A DNA stretch of 64,000 nt from Hyphomicrobiales bacterium (GCA_900473795.1 UCMT01000040.1:1-64000); one strand, 5' to 3'. Counted from the first letter of the stretch, positions 47,222 through 57,333 are shown. Notes: generated by a model not told the origin, from the sequence alone. Numbers and translations: made by a program.

Positions 47222-50218
47222 ATGGCAAGGCAAGAAGCCAACGAGCAATTTCTGCTGACCTCGTTCCTCGACGGAGCGAATGCCAGCTATATCGAGCAGC
47301 TTTATGCGCGCTACGAAAGCGACCCGTCGTCGGTCTCCGGCGAGTGGCAGTCGTTCTTCAAGGCGCTGCAGGATTCGCCTGACGACGTGATCAAGGCGGC
47401 CAAGGGCGCCTCCTGGAAGAAGCCGAACTGGCCGATCGTCGCCAATGGCGAACTGGTCTCGGCGCTCGATGGCGACTGGGGCACGGTCGAGAAGGTCATC
47501 GAAAAGAAGGTGAAGGCCAAGGCCGAGGAACAGGCTGTCGCCACCGGCGTTGCGCCGAGTGCGGCCGATGTCCACCAGCAGACCCGTGACAGCGTTCGCG
47601 CCATCATGATGATCCGCGCCTATCGCATGCGCGGCCATCTGCACGCCAAGCTCGATCCGCTCGGCATCGCAGCCCCTGTCGAGGACTATAACGAGCTGTC
47701 GCCGAAGTCCTACGGCTTCGAGGAGAGCGACTACGACCGCCGCATCTTCCTCGACAACGTGCTTGGCCTCGAATACGCGACCATTCGCGAAATGCTCGAA
47801 ATCCTCGAGCGCACCTATTGTTCGACGCTCGGCGTCGAGTTCATGCATATCTCCGATCCGGAAATCAAAGGCTGGGTCCAGGAGCGCATCGAAGGTCCCG
47901 ACAAGGGCGTCGAGTTTACCGCGGAAGGCAAGAAGGCGATCCTGCAGAAGCTGATCGAGGCGGAAGGCTTCGAGCAGTTCATCGACGTCAGGTACAAGGG
48001 CACCAAGCGTTTCGGGCTCGACGGCGGCGAATCGCTGATCCCGGCGCTGGAGCAGATCATCAAGCGCGGCGGTCAGGTCGGCCTCAAGGAAATCATCCTC
48101 GGCATGGCCCATCGCGGCCGTCTGAACGTCCTGACCAACGTCATGGGCAAGCCGCACCGCGCCGTGTTCCACGAGTTCAAGGGCGGTTCCGCAGCACCTG
48201 ACGATGTCGAAGGTTCGGGCGACGTGAAGTACCATCTGGGTGCTTCTTCCGACCGCGAGTTCGACGGCAACAAGGTCCACCTGTCGCTGACGGCGAACCC
48301 GTCGCATCTGGAAATCGTCAACCCTGTGGTCATGGGCAAGGCCCGCGCCAAGCAGGACCAGATGGCGAAGGTCTTCGAGGGCGACATCATTCCCCTGTCC
48401 GAGCGCGCCCAGGTCATGCCGCTGCTCCTGCACGGCGACGCCGCCTTCGCCGGCCAGGGCGTGACGGCTGAAATCCTCGGTCTGTCCGGCCTGCGCGGCC
48501 ATCGCGTCGCCGGCACCGTGCACTTCATCATCAACAACCAGATCGGCTTCACCACCAATCCGGCCTTCTCGCGCTCGTCGCCCTACCCGTCGGATGTGGC
48601 CAAGATGATCGAGGCACCGATCTTCCACGTCAACGGCGACGATCCGGAAGCGGTGACGTACGCGGCCAAGATCGCCACCGAATTCCGGATGAAGTTCCAC
48701 AAGCCTGTCGTCATCGACATGTTCTGCTATCGCCGCTTCGGCCATAACGAAGGCGACGAACCGTCCTTCACGCAGCCGAAGATGTACAAGGTCATCCGCG
48801 CCCACAAGACGGTCGTCCAGCTCTATGGCGAACGCCTGATCGCCGAGGGCCTGATCACCGAAGGCGAACTCGAGAAGATGCGGGCCGACTGGCGCGCCCA
48901 TCTGGAGCAGGAGTTCGAAGCAGGACAGGCCTACAAGCCGAACAAGGCCGACTGGCTGGACGGTGTCTGGTCGGGTCTGCGCGCTGCCGACAACCAGGAC
49001 GAACAGCGCCGCGGCAAGACCTCGGTGCCGATGAAGACGCTGAAGGACGTCGGCCGCAAGCTGTCGGAGGTCCCGGCAGGCTTCAACGTCCACAAGACCA
49101 TCCAGCGCTTCATGGACAGCCGCGCCAACATGATCCAGACCGGCGAGGGCATCGACTGGGCGATGGCGGAAGCGCTCGCTTTCGGCACGCTCGCCATCGA
49201 AGGCACGAAGATCCGCCTGTCGGGCCAGGACTGCGAACGCGGCACCTTCTCGCAGCGCCATTCGGTCCTCTACGACCAGGAGACCGAAGAACGCTATATC
49301 CCGCTTGCCAACCTGTCGCCGACCCAGGCGCGCTACGAGGTCATCAACTCGATGCTCTCGGAAGAGGCGGTGCTCGGTTTCGAATACGGCTATTCGCTCG
49401 CCCGTCCGAATGCGCTGACGCTCTGGGAAGCCCAGTTCGGCGACTTCGCCAACGGCGCGCAGGTCGTCTTCGACCAGTTCATCTCGTCGGGCGAACGCAA
49501 GTGGCTGCGCATGTCCGGCCTCGTCTGCCTGCTGCCGCATGGCTATGAAGGCCAGGGTCCGGAACACTCTTCGGCTCGCCTCGAGCGTTGGCTGCAGATG
49601 TGCGCCGAAGACAACATGCAGGTCGCCAACGTCACGACACCGGCGAACTACTTCCACATCCTGCGCCGTCAGGTGAAGCGCGACTTCCGCAAGCCGCTGA
49701 TCATGATGACGCCGAAGTCGCTGCTGCGCCACAAGCGCGCCGTCTCTTCGCTGTCGGAAATGGCCGGCGAGAGCTCGTTCCATCGCCTGCTCTGGGATGA
49801 TGCGGAGGTCATCAAGGACGGCCCGATCAAGCTGCAGAAGGACGCCAAGATCCGTCGCGTCGTTCTCTGCACCGGCAAGGTCTATTACGACCTTCTGGAA
49901 GAGCGCGAAAAGCGCGGCATCGACGATGTCTATCTGCTGCGCGTCGAGCAGCTCTATCCGTTCCCGGCCAAGGCGCTCATCAATGAGCTCTCGCGCTTCC
50001 GCAATGCGGAAATGGTCTGGTGCCAGGAAGAGCCGAAGAACATGGGCGCCTGGTCGTTCATCGACCCGTATCTGGAATGGGTGCTTGCCCATATCGATGC
50101 GAAGTACCAGCGCGTCCGCTATACCGGCCGTCCGGCCGCCGCCTCTCCGGCGACGGGCCTGATGTCCAAGCATCTCGCCCAACTCGCCGCCTTCCTCGAA
50201 GACGCGCTCGGCGGTTGA
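47222..50218 (+). CDS. sucA: 2-Oxoglutarate dehydrogenase E1 component
   Basis: The 998-residue thiamine-pyrophosphate enzyme decarboxylates 2-oxoglutarate. Visible family segments are NEQFLLTSFLDGANASYIEQLYARYESDP at the N-terminus, GMAHRGRLNVLTNVMGKP, KYHLGASSDREFDGNKVHLSLTANPSHLE, the TPP segment FINNQIGFTTNP-type and HGYEGQGPEHSSARLERWLQM. AGGAGG lies upstream of the ATG. The TPP cofactor ties it to thiBPQ and thiN in this window. Confidence 0.97.
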   Translation: MARQEANEQFLLTSFLDGANASYIEQLYARYESDPSSVSGEWQSFFKALQDSPDDVIKAAKGASWKKPNWPIVANGELVSALDGDWGTVEKVIEKKVKAKAEEQAVATGVAPSAADVHQQTRDSVRAIMMIRAYRMRGHLHAKLDPLGIAAPVEDYNELSPKSYGFEESDYDRRIFLDNVLGLEYATIREMLEILERTYCSTLGVEFMHISDPEIKGWVQERIEGPDKGVEFTAEGKKAILQKLIEAEGFEQFIDVRYKGTKRFGLDGGESLIPALEQIIKRGGQVGLKEIILGMAHRGRLNVLTNVMGKPHRAVFHEFKGGSAAPDDVEGSGDVKYHLGASSDREFDGNKVHLSLTANPSHLEIVNPVVMGKARAKQDQMAKVFEGDIIPLSERAQVMPLLLHGDAAFAGQGVTAEILGLSGLRGHRVAGTVHFIINNQIGFTTNPAFSRSSPYPSDVAKMIEAPIFHVNGDDPEAVTYAAKIATEFRMKFHKPVVIDMFCYRRFGHNEGDEPSFTQPKMYKVIRAHKTVVQLYGERLIAEGLITEGELEKMRADWRAHLEQEFEAGQAYKPNKADWLDGVWSGLRAADNQDEQRRGKTSVPMKTLKDVGRKLSEVPAGFNVHKTIQRFMDSRANMIQTGEGIDWAMAEALAFGTLAIEGTKIRLSGQDCERGTFSQRHSVLYDQETEERYIPLANLSPTQARYEVINSMLSEEAVLGFEYGYSLARPNALTLWEAQFGDFANGAQVVFDQFISSGERKWLRMSGLVCLLPHGYEGQGPEHSSARLERWLQMCAEDNMQVANVTTPANYFHILRRQVKRDFRKPLIMMTPKSLLRHKRAVSSLSEMAGESSFHRLLWDDAEVIKDGPIKLQKDAKIRRVVLCTGKVYYDLLEEREKRGIDDVYLLRVEQLYPFPAKALINELSRFRNAEMVWCQEEPKNMGAWSFIDPYLEWVLAHIDAKYQRVRYTGRPAAASPATGLMSKHLAQLAAFLEDALGG

Positions 50219-50231
50219 GAGGCAGCGCTCC

Positions 50232-50549
50232 ATGGCCTATTTTCATCTGAAACTAGTGCCACCCCGCAGCACGTTTCCTCAGGACGCAACGCCTGAGGAA
50301 ATGGCTGCGATGGAGCGTCACTTCGCCTATTGGCGAGCGCAGGCCGATGCGGGACGCGCCATTGCGGTCGGTCCCGTCTTCGCCAAGGACGGTGCCTGGG
50401 GCATGGCGCTTGTGGAGGTTCCCGACGGGAATGCCGCCCAGGCGCTTGCCGACGGCGATCCCGTCATCGCCGCCAGCCTCGGCTTCCAGTTCGAAATTGC
50501 CGCCATACCCAAACTCATTCTTCGGCACGTCGCCGCACCTGCCGCATAA
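50232..50549 (+). CDS. YciI-like protein between sucA and sucB
   Basis: The 105-residue protein shows a YciI-type pattern: YFHLKLVPPRSTFPQDATPEEMAAMERHFAYWRAQADAGRAIAVGPVFAKDGAWGMALVEVPDGNAAQALADGDPVI. The conserved His-Tyr region and DGDP element are visible. It begins 13 bases after sucA and ends 30 bases before sucB, so it must share their transcript. Function is unknown. It is a second YciI-like protein besides the one at 34474. Confidence 0.82.
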   Translation: MAYFHLKLVPPRSTFPQDATPEEMAAMERHFAYWRAQADAGRAIAVGPVFAKDGAWGMALVEVPDGNAAQALADGDPVIAASLGFQFEIAAIPKLILRHVAAPAA

Positions 50550-50579
50550 CCGATAAACGATCAAAGTCAGGATCTGAAA

Positions 50580-51824
50580 ATGGCCACAGAAATCCGCGTT
50601 CCTACCCTCGGAGAGTCCGTCAGCGAAGCGACCGTCGGGACATGGTTCAAGAAGGTGGGCGACACCGTCAAAGCCGATGAACCGCTGCTCGAACTCGAAA
50701 CCGACAAGGTGACCATCGAAGTTCCGGCGCCGGCCGCAGGCACGCTTTCCGAAATCGTCGCTAACGCCGGTGAAACCGTCGGTCTCGGCGCGCTGCTCGG
50801 CCAGATCGCCAACGGTGCTGCCGGCGCCGTTTCGGCCGCGCCTGCAGCTGAAAAGAAGGCCGCCGCTCCCGCCGCCGCCGCCCCCGCCGCCACGGCTGCT
50901 GCCCCTGTCGCTCCGCAGGTCGCCTCCGCCATGCCGGCTGCTCCGGCCGCCGCCAAGATGCTCGCCGAAAACAACCTGTCGGCCGATCAGGTCGATGGCT
51001 CCGGCAAGCGCGGCCAGGTACTGAAGGGCGATGTCATCGCCGCTGTCGCCAAGGGTATCTCGACGCCGGCCGCGTCCGAGCCGGTCAAGATCGTGACCCG
51101 TGGTCCGTCCTCGACAGAGGACGCGCCGCGCGAAGAGCGCGTCAAGATGACCCGCCTGCGCCAGACCATCGCCAAGCGCCTGAAGGACGCCCAGAACACG
51201 GCGGCCATGCTCACCACCTATAACGAGGTGGACATGTCGGCCGTCATGGACCTGCGCAACCGCTACAAGGACCTTTTTGAAAAGAAGCACGGCGTCAAGC
51301 TCGGCTTCATGGGCTTCTTCACCAAGGCGGTGACGCATGCGCTGAAGGAAATCCCGGCCGTCAACGCCGAGATCGACGGCACCGACATCATCTACAAGAA
51401 CTTCTGCCACATCGGCATGGCCGTCGGCACCGACAAGGGGCTGGTCGTTCCGGTCATCCGCGACGCCGACCAGATGTCGATCGCCGAAATCGAAAAGGAT
51501 CTCGGCCGTCTTGCCAAGGCTGCGCGTGACGGCTCGCTTTCCATGGCCGACATGCAGGGCGGCACCTTCACGATCACCAATGGCGGTGTCTACGGCTCGC
51601 TGATGTCCTCGCCGATCCTCAACGCGCCCCAGTCGGGCATTCTCGGCATGCACAAGATCCAGGAGCGCCCGGTCGTCGTCGGCGGCCAGATCGTCATCCG
51701 TCCGATGATGTATCTGGCGCTGTCCTACGATCACCGGATGGTCGACGGCAAGGAAGCCGTGACCTTCCTGGTGCGCGTCAAGGAAAGCCTGGAAGATCCG
51801 GAACGACTGGTTCTCGATCTCTGA
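50580..51824 (+). CDS. sucB: 2-Oxoglutarate dehydrogenase E2, dihydrolipoyl succinyltransferase
   Basis: The 414-residue core subunit has one lipoyl domain (about 1-77, lipoyl Lys43 in [12 protein letters not shown]), an Ala/Pro linker (about 81-121), the E3-binding domain (about 122-158) and the catalytic domain with [12 protein letters not shown] (His385, Asp389). It moves the succinyl group to CoA. The MAPEG gene follows 13 bases later. Confidence 0.97.
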   Translation: MATEIRVPTLGESVSEATVGTWFKKVGDTVKADEPLLELETDKVTIEVPAPAAGTLSEIVANAGETVGLGALLGQIANGAAGAVSAAPAAEKKAAAPAAAAPAATAAAPVAPQVASAMPAAPAAAKMLAENNLSADQVDGSGKRGQVLKGDVIAAVAKGISTPAASEPVKIVTRGPSSTEDAPREERVKMTRLRQTIAKRLKDAQNTAAMLTTYNEVDMSAVMDLRNRYKDLFEKKHGVKLGFMGFFTKAVTHALKEIPAVNAEIDGTDIIYKNFCHIGMAVGTDKGLVVPVIRDADQMSIAEIEKDLGRLAKAARDGSLSMADMQGGTFTITNGGVYGSLMSSPILNAPQSGILGMHKIQERPVVVGGQIVIRPMMYLALSYDHRMVDGKEAVTFLVRVKESLEDPERLVLDL

Positions 51825-51837
51825 GAGGCACCGAAAA

Positions 51838-52251
51838 ATGGACGCGGCAGCACTGGCGGCATCGCCCTTCCTTTCGCTCCTCGCCTGGAGCGTCGTGCTG
51901 CTCGTCTTTCATGTCAGCCTGCAGGGCATGATGTCTACATTCGAACTCGGATCGGCCTGGAATGCCGGTCCGCGGGATGAGGAAAAGAAGCCGTCCGGCA
52001 AGCTGGCCGGACGCGCTGAGCGGGCATCGGCCAATTTCCAGGAGACCTATCCGGCCTTTGTCGGGCTGGCGCTTGCTCTTGCCATCGCCGGTGATCCGAC
52101 CGGCTGGGGCCTCGCCGGCGCCTGGGTTTGGTTTGCCTTCAGGATTGCCTATATTCCGCTTTATCTGGCGGGCGTTTCCTATGTCCGCTCGCTCATCTGG
52201 CTTGGCTCGCTTGCCGGGCTTCTCATCATGGTATCGGCGCTCGTTTTCTGA
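51838..52251 (+). CDS. MAPEG-family membrane protein
   Basis: The 137-residue protein has four hydrophobic segments, a polar loop, and the MAPEG-like RAERASANFQETYPAFVGLALALAIAG with the FxE/ANFQE element. MAPEG proteins in eukaryotes handle glutathione and eicosanoids, and bacterial roles are open. It lies between sucB and lpdA on the same transcript. Confidence 0.83.
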   Translation: MDAAALAASPFLSLLAWSVVLLVFHVSLQGMMSTFELGSAWNAGPRDEEKKPSGKLAGRAERASANFQETYPAFVGLALALAIAGDPTGWGLAGAWVWFAFRIAYIPLYLAGVSYVRSLIWLGSLAGLLIMVSALVF

Positions 52252-52292
52252 CAGGAAAGCGGACGCCTGACAGCGAAAACCGGAGACGTGCC

Positions 52293-52934
52293 GTGCATCC
52301 CTATCTCTTCGAACTCGCATCGCTGATGGCGATCTTCTCCTTCGCCATCGTCTCACCCGGCGCCGACCTTGCCATGGTCATGCGGCAGTCGCTGGTTCAC
52401 GGCCGCCGCGGGGCGATCGTGACCTCCTTCGGTGTCGGCACGGCGCTGATGTTCCATGTGACCTATACGATCCTCGGTCTCGGGCTGGTCATCTCGCAGT
52501 CGATCTACCTGTTCAACATCGTCAAATGGTGCGGCGTCGCCTACCTGCTCTATATCGGTGTCAAGGCACTCAAGGCGGGCAAGACGGACATGACGGTCGA
52601 GCACGAAGGGGCTGACCCGACGAAAAAGCGCCAGACCGTGTTGAAGGCCTTCGGTCTCGGTTTTGCTGCCAATGCGCTCAACCCGAAACCCGTCTTTTTC
52701 TTCCTGTCGATCTTCTCGACGGTGGTCAGCGCCCATACGCCGATCGCGGTGAAGTTCGGCTATGGTCTCATCATGGCAAGCAGCCTCATCCTCTGGTTCG
52801 TCGGGGTTAGCCTGTTCATGACGACGCCGAAGATGCGCGCCGCGTTCTCGCGCGCCAGCCAGTGGATCGATCGCGTCAGCGGCCTCGTCTTCATCGCGCT
52901 GGGCCTCAAGCTCGCTACGGAAAAGGCATCCTGA
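52293..52934 (+). CDS. LysE/RhtB-family exporter
   Basis: The 213-residue protein has six hydrophobic segments and the family opening FSFAIVSPGADLAMVMRQSLVHGRRGAIVTSFGVGTALMFHVTYTILGLG, with ANALNPKPVFFFLSIFST later. It exports amino acids or related metabolites. The start is a GTG at 52293 with GGAG 7 bases upstream. The substrate is unknown. Confidence 0.87.
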   Translation: MHPYLFELASLMAIFSFAIVSPGADLAMVMRQSLVHGRRGAIVTSFGVGTALMFHVTYTILGLGLVISQSIYLFNIVKWCGVAYLLYIGVKALKAGKTDMTVEHEGADPTKKRQTVLKAFGLGFAANALNPKPVFFFLSIFSTVVSAHTPIAVKFGYGLIMASSLILWFVGVSLFMTTPKMRAAFSRASQWIDRVSGLVFIALGLKLATEKAS

Positions 52935-52936
52935 GC

Positions 52937-53431
52937 ATGCGCCTCGCCGCTCCCGCATCGGTCCTCTGTATCCTGCTGGCTGTGACGCCAGTGGCTGCGG
53001 CGGATTGCCTGCAGGAGGAGGCGATCTATGGCGATGCGGACGGCGCCTATGAATTGCGTTTCGAGCCGGTGGGCTCGGCGAGCGCCGCAACCAGCAATCA
53101 TTTCAAGGTCAAGGTGGCGAAGACCGATCTCGTGCTCGACGGCATCGTCATGCAGTCGGGCGAACCCGTCCGGCCGAACGGCATGATCATGAACAACTGC
53201 CCGGAGGGCGATGCCACCGGCGACGAGATCGCCGCCTGCACCGTCTGGGAGGGCGTGATCTATGCCATCGGTGCCGACGGCAAGGTCGGTTCCCTGCCCG
53301 AGGAGGGTTCGGAAGCGGCAGCACAGCTGCTTTTGCCTGATTTCGGTCCCGCCGTGCGTAACTCGTCCATCTGGGGCAAGGCGACTGTCGCGCCCTGGGA
53401 TGTTCTGTCTTTGAAGGGATGCGTCCAATGA
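52937..53431 (+). CDS. Secreted hypothetical protein
   Basis: The 164-residue product has a signal peptide (MRLAAPASVLCILLAVTPVAAAD). Four cysteines (DCLQEE, NNCPEG, AACTVW, KGCVQ) probably form two disulfides in the periplasm. It starts 2 bases after the LysE gene and overlaps the SDR start by 4 bases (ATGA), so expression is coupled. I recognise no family. Confidence 0.75.
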   Translation: MRLAAPASVLCILLAVTPVAAADCLQEEAIYGDADGAYELRFEPVGSASAATSNHFKVKVAKTDLVLDGIVMQSGEPVRPNGMIMNNCPEGDATGDEIAACTVWEGVIYAIGADGKVGSLPEEGSEAAAQLLLPDFGPAVRNSSIWGKATVAPWDVLSLKGCVQ

Positions 53432-54186
53432 AGATCAGCGATCAACCCGTCCTTTTGGTAACGGGCGGCAGCCGCGGTATCGGTGCGGCTGTCTGCCTCG
53501 CGGCGGCCGAGCAGGGCTGGGCCGTTGCCGTCAACTATGCCTCGAACCGCCCCGCCGCGGATGCCGTCGTCGCCGCGATCACGCAAGCCGGCGGAACTGC
53601 CGTCGCGGTTGAAGGCGATGTCGGCAGCGCAGCCGGCGTCAGCGCGATCTTCGACGCGGTGGACAAGGCCTTCGGCCGTCTCGACGGGCTGGTCAACAAT
53701 GCCGGCATCGTCGGCATGCCCGCCCGGATCGACGAGATCACGCCGGAGCGGCTCGACCGCATGCTGCGCGTCAACGTCTCCGGCTCGATCCTCTGTGCGG
53801 CCGCTGCCGTGCGGCGCATGTCGGTGCGTCACGGCGGCAAGGGCGGCGTGATCGTCAACATTTCCTCGATGGCCGCAGTGCTTGGCTCGGCCGGACAGTA
53901 TGTCGATTATGCCGCCTCCAAGGGCGCGATCGATAGTTTCACCATCGGCCTGTCGCGCGAGGTGGCCTCGGACGGCATCCGCGTCAATGCGGTGCGGCCG
54001 GGCATCATCGATACCGAGCTACACGCCTCGGGCGGTCTTCCGGACCGTGCCCGCGAACTCTCGCCAACCGTTCCCCTGAAACGGCCTGGCACCGCGCAGG
54101 AGGTCGCCGATGCCGTTCTCTACCTCATCTCCCCTTTGTCGTCCTATGTAACGGGCGCCATTCTCAACGTCAGCGGCGGACGATAG
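53428..54186 (+). CDS. Short-chain dehydrogenase/reductase
   Basis: The 252-residue enzyme has the cofactor motif VTGGSRGIGAAVCLAAA, NNAGIVG, and the catalytic Ser-Tyr-Lys in NISSMAAVLGSAGQYVDYAASKGAID. The DGIRVNAVRPGIIDTELH end is typical of SDRs. ATG at 53428 overlaps the preceding stop. An ATG three codons earlier has no room for a ribosome site. The substrate is unknown. Confidence 0.88.
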   Translation: MKISDQPVLLVTGGSRGIGAAVCLAAAEQGWAVAVNYASNRPAADAVVAAITQAGGTAVAVEGDVGSAAGVSAIFDAVDKAFGRLDGLVNNAGIVGMPARIDEITPERLDRMLRVNVSGSILCAAAAVRRMSVRHGGKGGVIVNISSMAAVLGSAGQYVDYAASKGAIDSFTIGLSREVASDGIRVNAVRPGIIDTELHASGGLPDRARELSPTVPLKRPGTAQEVADAVLYLISPLSSYVTGAILNVSGGR

Positions 54187-54208
54187 CCGCTCTCAGGAAG
54201 GACCATTC

Positions 54209-55615
54209 ATGGCTTATGATCTCATCGTTATCGGCACCGGACCTGGCGGCTATGTCTGCGCCATCAAGGCAGCCCAGCTCGGCCTGAAGGTCGGCGTCAT
54301 CGAAAAGCGCGCCACCTATGGCGGTACCTGCCTCAATGTCGGCTGCATTCCCTCCAAGGCCCTGCTGCATGCCTCTGAGGTCTTCCACCAGACCGCCCAC
54401 GGCATCGATGCGCTCGGCGTCGAGGTGGCGGCTCCGAAGCTGAACCTTGAGAAGATGCTGGCCCACAAGGATGCGACGGTGAAGGCGAACGTCGACGGCG
54501 TCGCCTTCCTGTTCAAGAAGAACAAGATCGACGCCTTCCAGGGCACCGGCAAGGTGCTTGGTGAGGGCAAGGTTTCGGTGACCAACGACGCGGGCGAGGA
54601 GCAGGTGATCGAGACGAAGAACATCGTCATCGCTACCGGCTCGGATGTTGCCGGCATTCCGGGCGTTCAGGTCGAGATCGACGAGAAGGTCATCATCTCC
54701 TCCACCGGCGGTATCGCGCTGGAAAAGGTTCCGGCCACCATGGTGGTCGTCGGCGGCGGCGTCATCGGCCTCGAGCTCGGCTCGGTCTGGTCGCGCCTCG
54801 GCGCCAAGGTGACCGTGGTCGAATATCTCGACACGATCCTCGGCGGCATGGACGGCGACGTCGCCAAGCAGTTCCAGCGCATGCTCGCCAAGCAGGGCGT
54901 CGATATCAAGCTGAGCGCCAAGGTGACCGGCGTTGAAAAGTCGGGTTCCGGCGCCAAGGTGACCTTCGAGCCGGTCAAGGGCGGCGATGCCGCGACGATC
55001 GATGCCGATGTCGTCCTGATCGCCACCGGCCGCAAGCCGTTCACCGAGGGCCTTGGCCTCGCCAAGGCCGGCGTCGTCATGGACACGCGCGGCCGCGTCG
55101 AGATCAACAACCATTTCCAGACCAGCATTCCCGGCATCTATGCGATCGGCGACGTCGTGCGCGGCCCGATGCTCGCCCACAAGGCGGAAGACGAGGGTGT
55201 CGCCGTTGCCGAGATCATCGCCGGCCAGGCAGGCCACGTGAACTACGACGTTATCCCGAGCGTCGTCTACACCCAGCCGGAAGTCGCCTCCGTCGGCAAG
55301 ACCGAGGAAGAGCTGAAGGCAGCAGGCATCGCCTACAAGGTCGGCAAGTTCCCGTTCACTGCCAACGGCCGCGCCCGCGCCATGCTCGCCACCGACGGCT
55401 TCGTCAAGATCCTCGCCGATCAGGCCACCGACCGCGTTCTCGGCGGCCATATCGTCGGCTTCGGCGCCGGCGAGATGATCCACGAAATCGCCGTGCTGAT
55501 GGAATTCGGCGGCTCTTCCGAAGATCTCGGCCGCACCTGCCACGCCCACCCGACCATGTCGGAAGCGGTCAAGGAAGCGGCACTGGCGACCTTCGCAAAA
55601 CCGATCCATATGTAA
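54209..55615 (+). CDS. lpdA: Dihydrolipoamide dehydrogenase (E3)
   Basis: The 468-residue flavoprotein reoxidises the lipoyl group of SucB with NAD. Redox cysteines are Cys41 and Cys46 in GGTCLNVGCIPSK. FAD and NAD motifs are VIGTGPGGYVCAIKAA and VVVGGGVIGLELGSVWSRLG, and the active His-Glu pair is in CHAHPTMSEAVKEAAL. It closes the suc operon and precedes a terminator. Confidence 0.97.
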   Translation: MAYDLIVIGTGPGGYVCAIKAAQLGLKVGVIEKRATYGGTCLNVGCIPSKALLHASEVFHQTAHGIDALGVEVAAPKLNLEKMLAHKDATVKANVDGVAFLFKKNKIDAFQGTGKVLGEGKVSVTNDAGEEQVIETKNIVIATGSDVAGIPGVQVEIDEKVIISSTGGIALEKVPATMVVVGGGVIGLELGSVWSRLGAKVTVVEYLDTILGGMDGDVAKQFQRMLAKQGVDIKLSAKVTGVEKSGSGAKVTFEPVKGGDAATIDADVVLIATGRKPFTEGLGLAKAGVVMDTRGRVEINNHFQTSIPGIYAIGDVVRGPMLAHKAEDEGVAVAEIIAGQAGHVNYDVIPSVVYTQPEVASVGKTEEELKAAGIAYKVGKFPFTANGRARAMLATDGFVKILADQATDRVLGGHIVGFGAGEMIHEIAVLMEFGGSSEDLGRTCHAHPTMSEAVKEAALATFAKPIHM

Positions 55616-55625
55616 GGAACAGGAG

Positions 55626-55649
55626 GGGGCCGTGACAATCGGCCCCTTT
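55626..55649 (+). terminator. Terminator after lpdA
   Basis: GGGGCCG and CGGCCCC pair around a 7-base loop, 10 bases past the stop, and are followed by TTT. It marks the likely end of the mdh-suc-lpdA transcript. Confidence 0.75.
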
Positions 55650-55741
55650 GCACCCTCCCCGTCGGGCGCTCTATCATCGCCGCAGTTTCAACGCGTTGCG
55701 CGGCCTGTTTGCCACGCGAGGCCACAGGGGAGAGCGTGCCG

Positions 55742-56242
55742 ATGGCGTCGCGCAATTATCCGGTTCCCGTCAGGTTGCCGCATCCGGCGCTGCCTTCTGC
55801 CGACTGGGCGGATTGTTATGAATTGCGCGTTCAGGGCAATGCTTTGACGGCCACATCAGCCGCGGAGCGGACATTGGGTGATTTTCCGGCCTGGGTCCGC
55901 GCCCTGATGGGGCTGCGAAATGCGCTGGTCAGACCCTTCGGCCTGAAGGGCTCGGGTTATGATTCGGCAAGTCCGCGGGAGATGATCGGTTTCTTTCCCG
56001 TGCTATCCCGATCGGGCGAACAGATTGTCCTCGGCTTCGATGACACCCATCTGGATTTCCGCATTGTCGCGGATATTCGTCACGTCGGAGATGCCGAGCA
56101 GATCGTCAGCGTGACGACCCTGGTCTACCGAAAAATCCTTCTGGGCAAGATCTACATCGCCGCGATCACGCCCTTCCACCGGTTGATCGTCCGGACCATG
56201 CTGCAGCGGTTGTCCCGCCCCGCGGTCCGGGCGAACGGATAG
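55742..56242 (+). CDS. DUF2867-like protein
   Basis: The 166-residue protein shows a DUF2867-type pattern: DWADCYELRVQG...LGDFPAWVRALMGLRNALVRPFGLK..GFFPVLSRSGEQIVLGFDDTHLDFRIVADI, with a hydrophobic helix near ILLGKIYIAAITPFHRLIVRTML at the C-terminus. Function is unknown. The ATG at 55742 has GGGGAGAG upstream, preferred over the ATG at 55709. Confidence 0.78.
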   Translation: MASRNYPVPVRLPHPALPSADWADCYELRVQGNALTATSAAERTLGDFPAWVRALMGLRNALVRPFGLKGSGYDSASPREMIGFFPVLSRSGEQIVLGFDDTHLDFRIVADIRHVGDAEQIVSVTTLVYRKILLGKIYIAAITPFHRLIVRTMLQRLSRPAVRANG

Positions 56243-56307
56243 TTCTCGCCAAGCTTTCGGCGCCCCGAGCGGGAAGCGCTTGCCACCCGCTCGGAAGCCG
56301 TTTTGGC

Positions 56308-57333
56308 TTATTGCAGTGTCCGCGCCTGCGCCGGCTGTGTTGCTACGGCCGAAACCTCGCTGCCCGGGGCGTGCTGATCGAGGCCTGTGGCCACGACCGA
56401 AACGCGGAAGACGCCGTCCAGGCCCTTGTCGAAGATTGCGCCGACGACGATGTCGGCATCCTCACAGACCTCCTCGCGGATGCGGGTCGCCGCTTCGTCC
56501 ACTTCGAACAGCGTCATGTCGGAGCCGCCGGAAATCGAGATCAGCACGCCCTTGGCGCCCTTCATCGACACTTCGCTCAAGAGCGGATTGGCGATCGCCG
56601 CTTCGGCGGCCTTGGAGGCGCGGCCGTCGCCGATCGCTTCGCCGGTTCCCATCATTGCCCGGCCCATGCCCTTCATCACCGATTTGACGTCGGCGAAGTC
56701 GAGGTTGATCAGGCCTTCCTTGACGATCAGGTCGGTGATGCAGCCGACGCCGGAATAGAGAACCCGGTCGGCGATGACGAAGGCATCGGCAAAGGTGGTC
56801 TTCGCATCGGCGATACGGAAGAGGTTCTGGTTGGGGATGACGATCACGGTGTCGGCCGCTTCGCGCAGCCGTTCGATGCCTTCCTCGGCCGCCTGCATGC
56901 GCCGCTTGCCTTCGAAGCTGAACGGCTTGGTGACGACACCGACGGTAAGGATGCCGGCCTTGCGGGCGGCGGCGGCGATCACCGGGGCAGCACCCGTTCC
57001 CGTGCCGCCGCCCATGCCGGCTGTGACGAAGCACATATGGGTGCCGCCAAGATGATCCATGATCTCGTCGATCGATTCCTCCGCGGCGGCGCGGCCGACT
57101 TCCGGAAGCGATCCGGCACCGAGCCCTTCGGTCACCTGCGCGCCGAGCTGGATCAGCCGCGGCGCCTTCGACATGGTGAGCGCCTGCGCGTCCGTGTTGG
57201 CGGCAACGAAATCGGCGCCCTGCAGGCCCTCGGCGATCATGTTGTTGATGGCGTTGCCGCCGCCGCCGCCGACGCCGATGACAGTGATCTTCGGTCTCAT
57301 TTCCGAAATCACGGGTTTCTTGATCTCTGACAT
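56308..57333 (-). CDS. ftsZ2: Tail-less FtsZ paralogue (FtsZ2)
   Basis: The 341-residue GTPase has the tubulin signature [19 protein letters not shown] (108-122) and the T7 catalytic loop [11 protein letters not shown] (210-220). It ends right after the conserved domain (about residue 320) and lacks the linker and conserved C-terminal peptide by which FtsZ binds FtsA and other partners. This matches the short second FtsZ of Sinorhizobium and Agrobacterium, dispensable for division. The ATG at 57333 has AAGGAG upstream. The frame runs 115 codons further as a shadow. Confidence 0.9.
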   Translation of the reverse strand: MSEIKKPVISEMRPKITVIGVGGGGGNAINNMIAEGLQGADFVAANTDAQALTMSKAPRLIQLGAQVTEGLGAGSLPEVGRAAAEESIDEIMDHLGGTHMCFVTAGMGGGTGTGAAPVIAAAARKAGILTVGVVTKPFSFEGKRRMQAAEEGIERLREAADTVIVIPNQNLFRIADAKTTFADAFVIADRVLYSGVGCITDLIVKEGLINLDFADVKSVMKGMGRAMMGTGEAIGDGRASKAAEAAIANPLLSEVSMKGAKGVLISISGGSDMTLFEVDEAATRIREEVCEDADIVVGAIFDKGLDGVFRVSVVATGLDQHAPGSEVSAVATQPAQARTLQ

